A stretch of 64,000 nt of DNA from Sphaerotilus montanus (GCF_013410775.1 NZ_JACCFH010000001.1:1054001-1118000); one strand, 5' to 3'; numbered from the stretch's first letter, positions 24,792 to 34,659 are shown. The notes: generated from the letters alone by a model not told the origin. Program-made: numbers and translations.

Positions 24792-27209
24792 TCAGGCGAC
24801 CATGGCCGCCTGCTGGCGGGCATCGATCCAGGCCAGCAGGTGTTCGGCAATGCCGGCTGCAGCCCCCGAAGCGACCGCAGGCTGAGCCAGCACCGGACGA
24901 TCGGCCGCGGCCGTGCGGGCATCGGCCAGCACGGCGTTCAGTGCGTCGCCATCCAGCGGGCGCAGGTCCAGCACGGCGCCATGTCCATTGCGGCGCAGCA
25001 CCTGGCCGTGTGCACTGTCCATGCTCACGAAGGGCACATCGAGCACGCTCGCCACATCTGCCAGCGCGTGGCCGGCGTCCAGCACGGCACCATTGGCACC
25101 GTGCAGCAGGCTGATCTGTTCGGGCAGGGAGGACACCTCCCGGCAGAGCACCTGGGCCGCATCCATGCGTGCACGGGCATCGCCACGGCGCTGACCGTCG
25201 CTGCGCACGACAACGATGCGCTCGGCCAGCGCAGCGTCGGCATCCAGCAACTCGACCAGCATCGCCTGGGTCGGCGCATCGACCAGCCAGATGACCTTGC
25301 CATCGCAACGGATCTGCGAAAGCGCCCGGACCACCGCCTGGACGCGGTCCACCGGCAAGCCCATCAGCGAGCAGGCGGCCAGCACGTACGGGGTGCCCGT
25401 CACGCCGTTCACCGACCACGTCGGTCCCAGGTACATCGGCAGGCCGTTGCGCAGGAAGGCGCGGTCCGGGGTCATCACTTCGGGCCAGACGGCCGCCACG
25501 GCATCCGTGTTCAGGTGGTCGGGCACACAGGCGATGCGCTCCGGCCGCATCCCCTGGCGCGCCAGCGACTGCAGCGGCGACGGCGCACTGGCCACGCACA
25601 GCAGACCGGACATCTGCTCGATCAGCGTGGCGTTCAGCCCTTCGCTGGCAGAGGCCATGCGGTCGCCGGCTTCCAGGCGAATCAGCGGCAAGCCCCGCTG
25701 CTGCGCCGCGAGGCAGCACGCCACCATCGCGTCGCTCGATCCCAGGCTGAGGACCGCCAGCGGCTTGTATTCCTCCGCGAAGTGCCCGAAGCCTTCCGTG
25801 ATCCTGGCGATCGAGGCGTTCAGGTCCGCATCCGACCATTCCAGATCGAGCCCGACTTCCATCGCGGGCAGCACACGCCCCATGCCGGACCAGGGCCACA
25901 CCCGCGGCAGGGGGCCCAGACTGACCAGCATCATGCGTGGCGCGCGCCCCTGTTCGGCCATCGCCTGGGCGAGTGCGGCGAACTTCAGTGCGGCGCTGGT
26001 GCTGTCGGCCAGGCAGAACACCTTGTCGCGGCTGTCGCGCTGCGACAGACGACCAGCCGCATGGACGCGGGCGGCCTTCACGGCGGCGTCCGACACCGAG
26101 CGCAGGCGGGGCGCCATCAAGGCGGCCTGGGACTGCGCGTCCAGTTCGATGGTCACCTCGGCGGGCAGGGAGACCTCGGCCTCCTCCGCGAGCGTGTCGT
26201 CGACTTCGTCCGCGACAGGGGCCTCGGTGGCAACCGCCTCGGGCACCGTCTGGGGCGGGGATTCGATGAAGGTCAGCACCGGCTCCGGCACTGCAACCGG
26301 TTCAGGAACCGCGGGAGCAGCAACCGGTGGGGCGACCACAACCGGGGCAGGCGCGGGCGCCACGACCGGCGCCGGCACCTCCAGACCACCCTCCCCGATC
26401 TCCGCCCGCAGCTCACCTGCCGTGCGTTCGATGAGTTCGGCCGAAATGTTCTCCGCACCATCCAGGAAGGCCGCCAGCAGCACGCGGTTGGCCAGGCGAT
26501 TGAGCCGGCGCGGCACGCCGCCCGACCACTGGTACAGACTCTCGAAGGCACCCGCGCCGAACGCCGGGCGCTGGGTCCAGCCCACGCGGCGCAGCCGGTG
26601 CTCGATGTAGGCCTGCGTCTCCTCCAGGCTCAGCGGCCCGAGGTGGCACGACGCGGTCACGCGCTGGCGCAACTGCTCCATCGACGGCGATTCGAGCAGT
26701 CGGCGCAACTCCGGCTGGCCGACCAGGAAACTCTGCAGCAGCGAATGGTTGCCGAGCTGGAAGTTCGACAGCATGCGCAGCTCTTCCACGGCACGCGGCC
26801 CGAGGTTCTGCGCTTCATCCACCACGAGCAATGCATGCCGCCCCTGCGCGGCCAGCGCCGTCAGGAAGGCTTCCAGCGTGGCGATCAGGTGCGCCTTGGA
26901 GGTGTTGTTCTGCGAGGGGATGCCGAAGGCCGTGATGATCGACTGCAGCAGCTCACCCGACTCCAGCTGCGTGCTGACGATCTGCGCCGGCAGCACCTTC
27001 TGCCGGTCCAGCCCGTCGAGCAGCATCCGCACCAGCGTGGTCTTGCCTGCGCCGATCTCGCCGGTGATGACGATGAAGCCCTCGCCCTGCGCCACCCCGT
27101 ACTGCAGGTAGGCCAGCGCCCGACCGTGGCCGCGGCTGTTGAAGTAGAAGGCCGGATCAGGATTGAGCTGGAACGGGGGACCGCTGAAACCGAAAGCTGA
27201 TTCGTACAT
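24792..27209 (-). CDS. XrtA/PEP-CTERM-associated ATPase fused to a UDP-GlcNAc 2-epimerase-like region
   Basis: An 805-residue two-part protein. Residues 1-270 are an ExeA-like AAA ATPase of the kind found in exosortase-linked polysaccharide loci: YESAFGFSGPPFQLNPDP, Walker A GEIGAGKT (50-57), Walker B LLVVDEAQNL, and the FLVGQPEL sensor region. A Pro/Ala/Val linker (about 275-330) follows. Residues about 400-790 resemble the non-hydrolysing UDP-GlcNAc 2-epimerase (WecB) fold: LPLIRLEAGDRM aligns with the HVEAGLR motif, SEGLNATLI with PEEANRTL, and GAVLDAG with the late glycine-rich motif. The catalytic His of GHRRE seems replaced (VLAACSLMG), so the domain is probably degenerate. ATG 27209 follows the upstream stop by 10 bp. 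Stand-alone family members are about 270-350 residues, so the extension is unusual. Confidence 0.8.
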   Translation of the reverse strand: MYESAFGFSGPPFQLNPDPAFYFNSRGHGRALAYLQYGVAQGEGFIVITGEIGAGKTTLVRMLLDGLDRQKVLPAQIVSTQLESGELLQSIITAFGIPSQNNTSKAHLIATLEAFLTALAAQGRHALLVVDEAQNLGPRAVEELRMLSNFQLGNHSLLQSFLVGQPELRRLLESPSMEQLRQRVTASCHLGPLSLEETQAYIEHRLRRVGWTQRPAFGAGAFESLYQWSGGVPRRLNRLANRVLLAAFLDGAENISAELIERTAGELRAEIGEGGLEVPAPVVAPAPAPVVVAPPVAAPAVPEPVAVPEPVLTFIESPPQTVPEAVATEAPVADEVDDTLAEEAEVSLPAEVTIELDAQSQAALMAPRLRSVSDAAVKAARVHAAGRLSQRDSRDKVFCLADSTSAALKFAALAQAMAEQGRAPRMMLVSLGPLPRVWPWSGMGRVLPAMEVGLDLEWSDADLNASIARITEGFGHFAEEYKPLAVLSLGSSDAMVACCLAAQQRGLPLIRLEAGDRMASASEGLNATLIEQMSGLLCVASAPSPLQSLARQGMRPERIACVPDHLNTDAVAAVWPEVMTPDRAFLRNGLPMYLGPTWSVNGVTGTPYVLAACSLMGLPVDRVQAVVRALSQIRCDGKVIWLVDAPTQAMLVELLDADAALAERIVVVRSDGQRRGDARARMDAAQVLCREVSSLPEQISLLHGANGAVLDAGHALADVASVLDVPFVSMDSAHGQVLRRNGHGAVLDLRPLDGDALNAVLADARTAAADRPVLAQPAVASGAAAGIAEHLLAWIDARQQAAMVA

Positions 27210-27219
27210 CGTGTGACCG

Positions 27220-28773
27220 TCAGAACCGGTGCAACATGCCGACCGAGAGGGCAGATTCCGTCGCGTTGACACCGATGAGCGTGGACGAACCGGTCTGGTG
27301 GCGCACGGCGCCGCTCAGCGTGGTTCGGGGCGACAGGCTGTGCGTGGCCCCGAGACGGACAATCGAATTGCTCGAGTGCAGCGCCACGTTCGGGCCCAGA
27401 CCGTCGGTCTTGGTGCGGGTGAAGCTCAGGTCGGCCGTGGTTTCCGGCGTCAGGCGGCGCGACACCCCGAAGGTGGCGCCGCGTTGCGTGGCATCGCTGG
27501 CGAGTCCGATGACGCTGTCCTCGGTCGGTCCGCGCAGGTCTTCCGTGCGGGTCTGGAACACGCGCAGCGTGACCGTGTGGCGCACGCCGATCATGGCCAG
27601 CGTGACGTTGGCACCCTGCTGCAACTGGACGGTGCGGGAGAACAGATCCACCGGACCGGTCAGCGTGTTCGGCAGACCCCGCTTGGCGATCAGGTCCTGG
27701 ACCGCGATCTGGCGCAACGCCGCATCCTGGATGCGGGTCTGCAGGATGGAGTCGACCAGGGTTGCCACGTCGCCACCAGCCTGCAACACGCCCAGGCGGG
27801 CCGCATAGGTGGTCGCCTGGCGCACCAGTCCGGCAGAAACGGCCATGAACGGCGAGCGGTGCGTGAAGTTGACGGTCCAGCCATTGCCGAAGAAGCGTTT
27901 TTCGAGCAAGGCCTCGAACAGCGTGCGCTCGGTCGGAGCCCAGCGCAGCGAAGCGCCACGCAGCGTTTCGCTGACGTTGTTGGTGGTGTAGCGCGCTGCG
28001 TCACGACCGCCCGTCAAGCCGAGGGTCAGCGTCGGATCCGGTGCATAGAGCGCAGACAGGCGTGCCGTCTGCAGCGTCAGGCCACCAGCGGCGCTGTCGC
28101 TGTAGTTGGTGTTCTGATAATTCACCTCGCCGCGCAGTCCTGCTGGCTCAGGCCGCAGGTCATAGCGCGCGGTGTGGGTCTGTACCAGCGCATCGGCGCT
28201 GTTGGTCAGCGCAGCCGCCGCGGCAGTGCCGCGCCCCTGCGTCCAGACCAGATCACTGCGTGCGGTGATGCGCGACGAAGGCGACAGTTCACGGTCCAGA
28301 TAGGGACTGATCCGCTCCCGAGTGGTGGTCCCGACGTTGTAGAACGTGGCGCCATCGCTGAGCAGATCGAACGGGGTGGACGACGTGGTATCGGCCCCCA
28401 GTTCGGCATCCACGAACAGCAGGCGATCGACGAGGCGGCTGTTGAGCACGACCTGCCCACGCGGCAGGATGCGGTCGGCACGGCTGCGGCCCAGGTACTG
28501 CACCATGTCGGCGGCCAGTGTGCCGGTCAGCCGGTAGTCGGGGCCGGTGCCGAGCAGCTGGACCTGGGGCGTGACGGTGAGCACCGTGTCCATGCTGGCA
28601 GCGTCTGCAGCCTGCATGCCGACATTGCTGGACATCGTCGCCGTGGCCTTGACCGCAGGGACAACACGCCAGGCTTGCGCCTGGGCGCTGCCGTGCACGG
28701 TCCAGCCTGCCAGCAGCAGGACGGCTGCCGACACGCCCGTGCAGACCCTCTCAAGAGGCGTAGTAGTAGCCAT
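27220..28773 (-). CDS. PEP-CTERM-system-associated outer-membrane beta-barrel protein (TIGR03016-like)
   Basis: A 517-residue protein with a signal peptide (VSAAVLLLAGWTVHGSAQAQ) and a mature part made of alternating amphipathic beta-strands, such as VNYQNTNYSDS, LTLGLTGGRDAARYTT and NGWTVNFTHRSPFMAVSAGL. It ends in a C-terminal strand finishing with Phe (SVGMLHRF), the usual barrel-assembly signal. In XrtA-type exopolysaccharide loci this kind of protein stands between the tyrosine autokinase and the ATPase, as here. It may form an outer-membrane pore or scaffold. GAGG four bases before ATG 28773 decides the start; the coding region overlaps the kinase gene by 23 bp. Confidence 0.85.
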   Translation of the reverse strand: MATTTPLERVCTGVSAAVLLLAGWTVHGSAQAQAWRVVPAVKATATMSSNVGMQAADAASMDTVLTVTPQVQLLGTGPDYRLTGTLAADMVQYLGRSRADRILPRGQVVLNSRLVDRLLFVDAELGADTTSSTPFDLLSDGATFYNVGTTTRERISPYLDRELSPSSRITARSDLVWTQGRGTAAAAALTNSADALVQTHTARYDLRPEPAGLRGEVNYQNTNYSDSAAGGLTLQTARLSALYAPDPTLTLGLTGGRDAARYTTNNVSETLRGASLRWAPTERTLFEALLEKRFFGNGWTVNFTHRSPFMAVSAGLVRQATTYAARLGVLQAGGDVATLVDSILQTRIQDAALRQIAVQDLIAKRGLPNTLTGPVDLFSRTVQLQQGANVTLAMIGVRHTVTLRVFQTRTEDLRGPTEDSVIGLASDATQRGATFGVSRRLTPETTADLSFTRTKTDGLGPNVALHSSNSIVRLGATHSLSPRTTLSGAVRHQTGSSTLIGVNATESALSVGMLHRF

Positions 28774-29746
28774 AGGCCTCGCCCGCTTTGCCACGTGCCC
28801 GATTCAGCACCGACAACACCACCGGGCACTGCTCCACCGCGGCATAGGCCTGCGAGACCTGGGCATGCGTGGTCTTTCCGGCCTCCACCACCATGACCAC
28901 CTGTCCGACGCGCGAAGCCAGGACGCGGGATTCCGTCGTGGGGATCAGGGGCGGCGCATCAAAGACGACGATGCGGTCCGAGAACTTCGCGGCCAGTTCA
29001 TCCAGCAGCGCCTCCATCGCGCCACTGGCCAGCAGTTCGGTGGACTGCGCATTGGCCGTGCCCGCAGGAAGGATGCTCAGCTTGGCGACATTGGTCCGCA
29101 GCATCACGTCGTGCAGTTCGATGCTCGGCGACTGCAGTACATCCATCAGGCCACGGGCGGGCTCGATCCCGCAGCGGGCCAGCACGGACGGACGCAGCAC
29201 ATCCGCATCCACCAGCAGCACGGACAGATCGACTTCCATCGCGATGCTCATCGCCAGATTGATGGCAAAGAAGGTCTTGCCCTCGCCCGGCATCGCGCTG
29301 ACCACCTGGATCAGGTTCGGGCGGCTCAGTGTCTGTGCCGATTCGCCACGGGCATTGGCCAGCAGCGGGCGCTTGATGATGCGCATCTGCTCGGCCAGTT
29401 GCGAACGGGCCTGGGCGGGCACCAGATAGCCTTCGCGTTCCAGCCGTGCCAGGTCGAGCATCACCTCGCGCGACCGGCGGCCCGACGACGTCAATGCCTC
29501 GACCACGCCATTGCGCGCCGCAGCCACCACCGCCGCCGACGAACGGCCGGCAGCGGGCTTGACGGGCGCGATCTTCGTTTCGGCGGCAGCCGCGACGGGC
29601 ACCGGTGCTTCGACCGGCACGGCCGCGGGGGCCTCGACAGGCACAGGCGACGCAGCAGCGGCGCCCGGAATCTCCGGAACCGGAACATCGAATCCGGCAC
29701 GTTTGAGTTCTGCTAACCGCTTGGCGGCTTGCTCGATGGTGTTCAT
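28751..29746 (-). CDS. XrtA-type polysaccharide tyrosine autokinase (BY-kinase)
   Basis: A 331-residue cytoplasmic BY-kinase. After an N-terminal Ala/Pro/Val-rich region (about 20-75), the kinase domain has Walker A VSAMPGEGKTFFAINLA, Walker A' VLLVDADVLRPSV and Walker B IVVFDAPPLI. The C-terminus ends EAYGYYYAS, the tyrosine cluster that is autophosphorylated in this family. It regulates polysaccharide chain synthesis together with the Wzz-like protein encoded 17 bp upstream. An earlier in-frame ATG at 29800 lies inside that gene and gives no better match. Confidence 0.93.
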   Translation of the reverse strand: MNTIEQAAKRLAELKRAGFDVPVPEIPGAAAASPVPVEAPAAVPVEAPVPVAAAAETKIAPVKPAAGRSSAAVVAAARNGVVEALTSSGRRSREVMLDLARLEREGYLVPAQARSQLAEQMRIIKRPLLANARGESAQTLSRPNLIQVVSAMPGEGKTFFAINLAMSIAMEVDLSVLLVDADVLRPSVLARCGIEPARGLMDVLQSPSIELHDVMLRTNVAKLSILPAGTANAQSTELLASGAMEALLDELAAKFSDRIVVFDAPPLIPTTESRVLASRVGQVVMVVEAGKTTHAQVSQAYAAVEQCPVVLSVLNRARGKAGEAYGYYYAS

Positions 29747-29763
29747 CAGGGGGCACCTATTCC

Positions 29764-31311
29764 TTAACTGGCCGAACGCAAGGAGATCCAGGCCACCCAT
29801 CCCACATTCGCGAGGACGAACAGACTCATCACACCCGCGAGCTTGAGTCGGTCCTGGCGATCCAGGTCACGGTCCCGCGGGTCATCCACCTTCAGGAGAC
29901 TGCCCAGCACCGGTCGCTTGGTGAATTCACGCAGCTCCCGTTCGCTGGAGAAGACCGGGTTCAGCAGCGTCTGCGCGTAGGCAGCAGCCACCCCCAGGAT
30001 CACCGACAGCAGCATCACGCCGATGGCCATCTGGATCCGGCTCGGGAACACCGGCGACGGCAGCACCCGTGGCGGCTCGATCAGACGGAAATCCGCCATC
30101 GACGAGGTCTGGTCGATCTTCACGCCCAGCGAAGCAGCCTCGCGGCGCTGCACCAGCTGGTCGTAGTTGCGGCGCATGATCTCGTAGTCCCGGTTGAGCT
30201 GGACGAGCTCGGCCTCGGCCTGCGGCACCTTGTTCGCCTGGGCGCGGATCTCTTCAAGGCGAGCCTGCTGGTTGCCCAGCTGGGAGCGCAGTGACGCCAC
30301 ATTGGCTTCTGCATCGGCCAGATTCAGACGCAGCCGCTGGAACACCGGATTGGTGGCCGCGGCCGCCCGACGGGTCGCGCTGCTGGTGCTCTTGAGGGCG
30401 TCCATCTCTCGACGGCGCTGGTCTTCCAGCTGCGCAATGATGCGCCGGGTCGTCAGTACATCCGGATGCTCTTCCGTGTAGCGGCGGAGCATCTCGTCCA
30501 GTTGGCGCTTCTGGGTCTCGACGCGGCTGTCGAGATCCGGCGTGAGCGAAACGGCGGAGGCCGCGGCCACCGGCAGATTGGGCTCTTCATTGCCGAGTTC
30601 ACGACGGGTCGCGTCACGCGACTGCTCGGCGGCACTCAGTTGCACGCGCAGGCGGTTGACGTCGTCCGTCAGCGTCTGGATCCGTGCGAAATAGTCCTGG
30701 TTCGTGGTCGCGGCCACGCTCATGTTCTTGAGCTTGAAGTCCTTGAGGCGATTTTCCGCCTCGGTCAGCTTGCCCTCGTACTGCTGGATCTGCTCATCGA
30801 TGAAGCGGCTGGCTTCGGCCGAGTCCTTGCGCTTGGTGTCCAGACCGGACTCCATGAACATGCCGACCAGCACCTCCACCAGCTTGCGGGCGCGCACAGG
30901 ATCCTGGTCGCGGTAGCTGATGGCGTAGAGGTTGTTGCCGCCTGTCAGCTCGACCTTGATGGACTTCATCAGGGATTCGATCTGGGCATCCAGCTGACCC
31001 GGCTCCAGCTTTTCGAGCCCGATGGCCGGGTTATTGACCAGACGCTCGACGTTGGGGCGGGAAATCAGCGTGCGGCCCAGCATGCGGACCTGCTGGTCGA
31101 TGTCCGGCTGGAAGGCCAGACCGACCATCATGGGACGCAGCACCGTCTGCGTATCCACGTAGACCCGGGCGCGGGCCTCGTGTCGCTCGGGAACGACCCA
31201 CACGACCAGCGCGCCAGCGAGCGCGACGATCCAGGCCACTGCAACAGCCATCCAGCGATGTTGCCAGACACTGCCAGCCAATATCGCAGCCTGTCGGGTG
31301 AATTCATTCAT
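29764..31311 (-). CDS. Wzz-like polysaccharide chain-length determinant (XrtA type)
   Basis: A 515-residue inner-membrane protein. A first transmembrane helix lies near residues 20-40 (WMAVAVAWIVALAGALVVWV). A periplasmic part contains YVDTQTVLRPMM and long coiled coils (about 165-370). The Pro-rich exit segment has LIEPPRVLPSPVFPSRIQMA, followed by the second membrane helix (IGVMLLSVILGVAAAYAQTL), and a last hydrophobic helix is at the C-terminus (LFVLANVGWVAWISL). It controls export and length of the polymer together with the autokinase and the export lipoprotein. Confidence 0.93.
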   Translation of the reverse strand: MNEFTRQAAILAGSVWQHRWMAVAVAWIVALAGALVVWVVPERHEARARVYVDTQTVLRPMMVGLAFQPDIDQQVRMLGRTLISRPNVERLVNNPAIGLEKLEPGQLDAQIESLMKSIKVELTGGNNLYAISYRDQDPVRARKLVEVLVGMFMESGLDTKRKDSAEASRFIDEQIQQYEGKLTEAENRLKDFKLKNMSVAATTNQDYFARIQTLTDDVNRLRVQLSAAEQSRDATRRELGNEEPNLPVAAASAVSLTPDLDSRVETQKRQLDEMLRRYTEEHPDVLTTRRIIAQLEDQRRREMDALKSTSSATRRAAAATNPVFQRLRLNLADAEANVASLRSQLGNQQARLEEIRAQANKVPQAEAELVQLNRDYEIMRRNYDQLVQRREAASLGVKIDQTSSMADFRLIEPPRVLPSPVFPSRIQMAIGVMLLSVILGVAAAYAQTLLNPVFSSERELREFTKRPVLGSLLKVDDPRDRDLDRQDRLKLAGVMSLFVLANVGWVAWISLRSAS

Positions 31312-31395
31312 ACCGGCTGTCTACCTGTCATTCTTGGGTTCAGGGCTGACCGGCTCTGAGTGACCGATCAGCGGCGTATCAGAGAGCGGTGGAGA

Positions 31396-32037
31396 TCAGA
31401 ACCAGCTTTGCGGCACGATGATGATGTCACCCGGCTTGACGTCGACGTTCGCCGAGATGTCGCCACGCTTGAGCAGGTCCTTCAGGCGCACGCTGTACTG
31501 CTTGCCCGCTTCGGCACCACGCACCAGCACGGCGCCGTTGCCATCAGCGAAGTCGGTCAGACCACCGGCCTGGATCATCACGTCCAGCATCGTCATGTTC
31601 TGGCGGAATGCCACGCTCTGCGGCTTGGTGGCCTCGCCAACGATGCGGATCTGGTCATTGAACACTCCCTGGAAGGTTCCGACCACCACGGTCACCACCG
31701 GGTCACGGATCACACGAGCCAGCAGCGTCTCGATCTCGCGTGACAGGTCGGCCGGGTTCTTGCCGGCTGCCAGCACGTCTTCGACCAGCGGCGTGGAGAT
31801 GCGCCCGTCCGGACGCACGGTCACGGTGGACGACAGTTCAGGGTTGCGCCACACCACGACATTCAGGGTATCGAGAGGACCGATCTTGTAGCGGTGGTCC
31901 AGCGTTTCCGCCGACCGCGGCGCGGGCGGATACGTGTTGCCGCGCAGCAAACCACACCCTGACAGCGCACCTGCACCGGTGACGCATGCCAAGGCCAAGG
32001 CCGCTGCCCGCGAGAAACGGCTCATTTCGATCCTCAT
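31396..32037 (-). CDS. outer-membrane polysaccharide export lipoprotein (Wza/EpsE-like)
   Basis: A 213-residue lipoprotein with signal peptide AAALALACVTGAGALSGC (lipobox Cys at about residue 28). The polysaccharide export (Poly_export) domain contains YKIGPLDTLNVVVWRNPELS and RPDGRISTPLVEDV. A SLBB-like second part has IRIVGEATKPQSVAFRQNM, TMLDVMIQAGGL and the end VKPGDIIIVPQSWF. AGAGGA eight bases before ATG 32037 sets the start. It should form the outer-membrane exit for the polymer handled by the neighbouring genes. Confidence 0.93.
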   Translation of the reverse strand: MRIEMSRFSRAAALALACVTGAGALSGCGLLRGNTYPPAPRSAETLDHRYKIGPLDTLNVVVWRNPELSSTVTVRPDGRISTPLVEDVLAAGKNPADLSREIETLLARVIRDPVVTVVVGTFQGVFNDQIRIVGEATKPQSVAFRQNMTMLDVMIQAGGLTDFADGNGAVLVRGAEAGKQYSVRLKDLLKRGDISANVDVKPGDIIIVPQSWF

Positions 32038-32181
32038 GCGAATTCCTCTCAATGGTCTGCAAGCGCACCGCGTTGCAGCAGTCCCGGATGGTACCGCGCG
32101 ACAACGACAGTTTCTTGCAAAGTTAATTTTTACGCGACATCCATGCACATGCGCCAGCAGCGCCCGCAACCCGGATTCCGC

Positions 32182-33591
32182 TCAGTGCGCGCCCTCTCTG
32201 AACAGCACGACACTGACAGTTTCGATCAGTACCTGCAAATCCAGCAAAAGCGAATTGTTCTTGACGTAGTAAAGGTCAAACTGGTGCTTCTTGCGCGCGT
32301 CTTCCAGCGAGGCGCCATAGGCATAACGCACCTGGGCCCAGCCGGTCAGTCCGGGCTTGACCGTGTGGCGGAGGTCATAGAACGGGATCTGCTCGCGCAA
32401 TTGCGCCACGAAGGAGGGTCGCTCCGGACGCGGACCCACCATGCTCATCTCGCCCTTGAGCACACTGAACAGTTGCGGCAGTTCATCGATCCGGGTCTTG
32501 CGGATGAATGCGCCTACACGGGTGATGCGTGAATCGTTCTTCGATGCCCAACGCGCGACACCGTCCTTCTCCGCATCGGTACGCATGCTTCGGAACTTGA
32601 TGCACATGAAGCCCTGACCACCCAGGCCGACACGCTCCTGGCGATAGAGGATCGGACCGACACTGTCCATCCGGATGGCCAGCGCCGTCAGCAGCATGAC
32701 CGGCGCACCGAGCAGCAGCAGCATGGAGGAACTGACAATATCGAAGACGCGCTTGGTGAACTCCCGGGCCCGCCCCTGGACGAAACCATCGCCATACACC
32801 AGCCAGCTGGCCTTCAGACTGTCAACGGGCACTTCAGCCTTCGTGCGCTCGTAGAAATACGCCAGATCCATGATCGGCACACCACCGATGCGGCACTCCA
32901 GCAACTGGTCCATCGGCACACCACCGCCACGCTGCTCGCGCACGGCCACGATGATTTCGCTGATCTTGTGCTCGCGAACCAGATCCACCATGCGCAAACG
33001 GGTATCGAATATATGGGCGGCACCGCGCAAGGCACCACGATCAGTCTGCTCCGCAGTAGGGAAGAAACCAACCACATCGTAACCAGCCCAATGACCACCC
33101 GCACGCAGATCGGTACAGACCTGCCGCGCATCCGGACCGGTACCGACAATCAGTACCCGGCGCGTTCCAACCATTTGCCGGATACCCCAGGCAGCGCCGC
33201 GATAAATGGCAAGGCCGCCCATCAGATAAACCAGAGAATATCCAACCAGACTGCTGGCATATCCATCGTAACGAACATACTTGATGGCCAAGTATGTAAT
33301 ATAGCCACCGATCACGAATGCAAACCCGATGCGCAGGAACATCGGCACTAGGCCCAGATTGCGATGGCGATAGAGCCCGACGAACGAGTACAGCAAGGCC
33401 ATCACCAGGGCGAAGGAGAACGCCGAGAAGAGAATGACCGGACTGATGACCTGCATCAGGGGACTGACCCCCGGTACGGGGTGTGCTAGCGTGGCAGCGG
33501 ACAGCAGTGCCGCTATGAAGCAGAGCACCCCGTCAGCGAACAATTCCACGAAGTGCGTTCCCGACGTGCGGTGCTGAAAAACTCTGAACAT
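32182..33591 (-). CDS. EpsB-family undecaprenyl-phosphate sugar phosphotransferase
   Basis: A 469-residue initiating glycosyltransferase, first gene of the exopolysaccharide cluster. The N-terminal half carries several membrane helices ([37 protein letters not shown]) and a CoA-binding-like Rossmann part ([17 protein letters not shown]). The last membrane helix ([20 protein letters not shown]) precedes the catalytic sugar-transferase domain, which has [40 protein letters not shown] and [12 protein letters not shown]. It transfers a hexose-1-phosphate to undecaprenyl phosphate to start repeat-unit assembly. The upstream 324-bp region probably holds the cluster promoter. Confidence 0.94.
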   Translation of the reverse strand: MFRVFQHRTSGTHFVELFADGVLCFIAALLSAATLAHPVPGVSPLMQVISPVILFSAFSFALVMALLYSFVGLYRHRNLGLVPMFLRIGFAFVIGGYITYLAIKYVRYDGYASSLVGYSLVYLMGGLAIYRGAAWGIRQMVGTRRVLIVGTGPDARQVCTDLRAGGHWAGYDVVGFFPTAEQTDRGALRGAAHIFDTRLRMVDLVREHKISEIIVAVREQRGGGVPMDQLLECRIGGVPIMDLAYFYERTKAEVPVDSLKASWLVYGDGFVQGRAREFTKRVFDIVSSSMLLLLGAPVMLLTALAIRMDSVGPILYRQERVGLGGQGFMCIKFRSMRTDAEKDGVARWASKNDSRITRVGAFIRKTRIDELPQLFSVLKGEMSMVGPRPERPSFVAQLREQIPFYDLRHTVKPGLTGWAQVRYAYGASLEDARKKHQFDLYYVKNNSLLLDLQVLIETVSVVLFREGAH

Positions 33592-33915
33592 CCTCTGGCC
33601 CCCTAGGCAAACAGGTGAGACACCGCCTCACGCGCATCTCACATCACGAACCGCTTGGATCAACTTCCTGAATTCTCGCCTCAAGACCGAGAGGATCGAG
33701 ACCAAGGCAACCGTCGATCCCCCGATCAGGTGCCATCTCACCATGATTGTGTGACGTAATAACGGTCAAGTGAAGACTGACACCAACTCTTTAATAAAGC
33801 ACCGCCTGTGCAGGTGCTCTCGATTCTGACAGCGTCGACCAGATTTGATAAATATAAGAATACCGGAATCAAAAATGGAATAAACGCAGGTGCATCTATC
33901 GTGCAATTATCACAT
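33592..33915. other. 324-bp AT-rich intergenic region upstream of the exopolysaccharide cluster
   Basis: No gene is visible between the sugar transferase start and the ubiE stop. The half next to ubiE is distinctly AT-rich (around 33840-33915). It contains a terminator for ubiE (33788-33818). The half next to the sugar transferase should contain the promoter of the minus-strand cluster. I looked for a sigma-54 type -24/-12 element with correct spacing and did not find one. Confidence 0.5.
33788..33818 (-). terminator. Rho-independent terminator downstream of ubiE
   Basis: Read on the minus strand, AGCACC pairs with GGTGCT across a 9-nt loop, and TTTATTAAAGAG follows. It is about 98 bp after the ubiE stop. 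Confidence 0.5.
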
Positions 33916-34647
33916 TCAGCATTTCAAGCCCACATGCAGCGCAACAACACCGGCAGACAGGTTGTGCACATCCACATGCCCGAAGCCGGCGGACTTCATC
34001 ATGGCCTTGAGTTCAGCCTGCGGGGGGTGCATGCGAATGGATTCCGCCAGATAGCGGTAGCTATCGGCATCACCGGTCACAAGTTGACCCAGACGCGGCA
34101 ACACATTGAAGGAGTACCAGTCGTACACCTTGCCAAGGGGAGCCGCGACCTTCGAGAACTCCAGCACCAGCAACTTGCCACCTGGCTTGAGCACGCGGCA
34201 CATCTCTGCCAGCGCCACGTCCTTGTGGGTCATGTTGCGCAGACCGAAGGCGACGCTGACGATGTCGAACCGCTCGGCAGGAAACGGCAGCTTCTCCGCG
34301 TCGCAGATCACCGTCGGCAGCACCAGTCCTTCATCCACCAGTCGGTCGCGTCCGGTGTGCAGCATCGCCTCGTTGATGTCGGTGTGCACCACTCCCCCGG
34401 TCGCACCCACCTTGCGCGCAAAGGCACGGCTGAGGTCACCGGTGCCACCGGCGATGTCCAGCACCTGATGCCCTTCACGAGCCCCAGAGACCGCCAGCGT
34501 GTAGGCCTTCCAGACGCGGTGCAGCCCCATGGACATGAGGTCGTTCATCACGTCATAACGCGAAGCGACCGAATCGAACACACCACGCACCATCCGGGCC
34601 TTCTGGCCTTCATCGACGGTCTTGAAACCGAAATGGGTATCGCTCAT
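33916..34647 (-). CDS. ubiE: ubiquinone/menaquinone C-methyltransferase UbiE
   Basis: A 243-residue SAM-dependent methyltransferase for the C-methylation step of ubiquinone synthesis. The N-terminus has [20 protein letters not shown] and the family signature [19 protein letters not shown]. The SAM loop is [14 protein letters not shown], and the second family signature is [18 protein letters not shown]. The protein ends with the usual G-V-V-A-L-H-V-G segment. It is 12 bp downstream of the DUF971 gene and probably cotranscribed with it. Confidence 0.97.
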   Translation of the reverse strand: MSDTHFGFKTVDEGQKARMVRGVFDSVASRYDVMNDLMSMGLHRVWKAYTLAVSGAREGHQVLDIAGGTGDLSRAFARKVGATGGVVHTDINEAMLHTGRDRLVDEGLVLPTVICDAEKLPFPAERFDIVSVAFGLRNMTHKDVALAEMCRVLKPGGKLLVLEFSKVAAPLGKVYDWYSFNVLPRLGQLVTGDADSYRYLAESIRMHPPQAELKAMMKSAGFGHVDVHNLSAGVVALHVGLKC

Positions 34648-34659
34648 GGAGGCTCCCGG

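Noticed and set aside
33592-33790. Sigma-54 type promoter for the exopolysaccharide cluster
   Set aside because: A GCAA and a GTGCCA element exist on the plus strand, but 19 bp apart instead of the 5 bp needed for a -24/-12 promoter.
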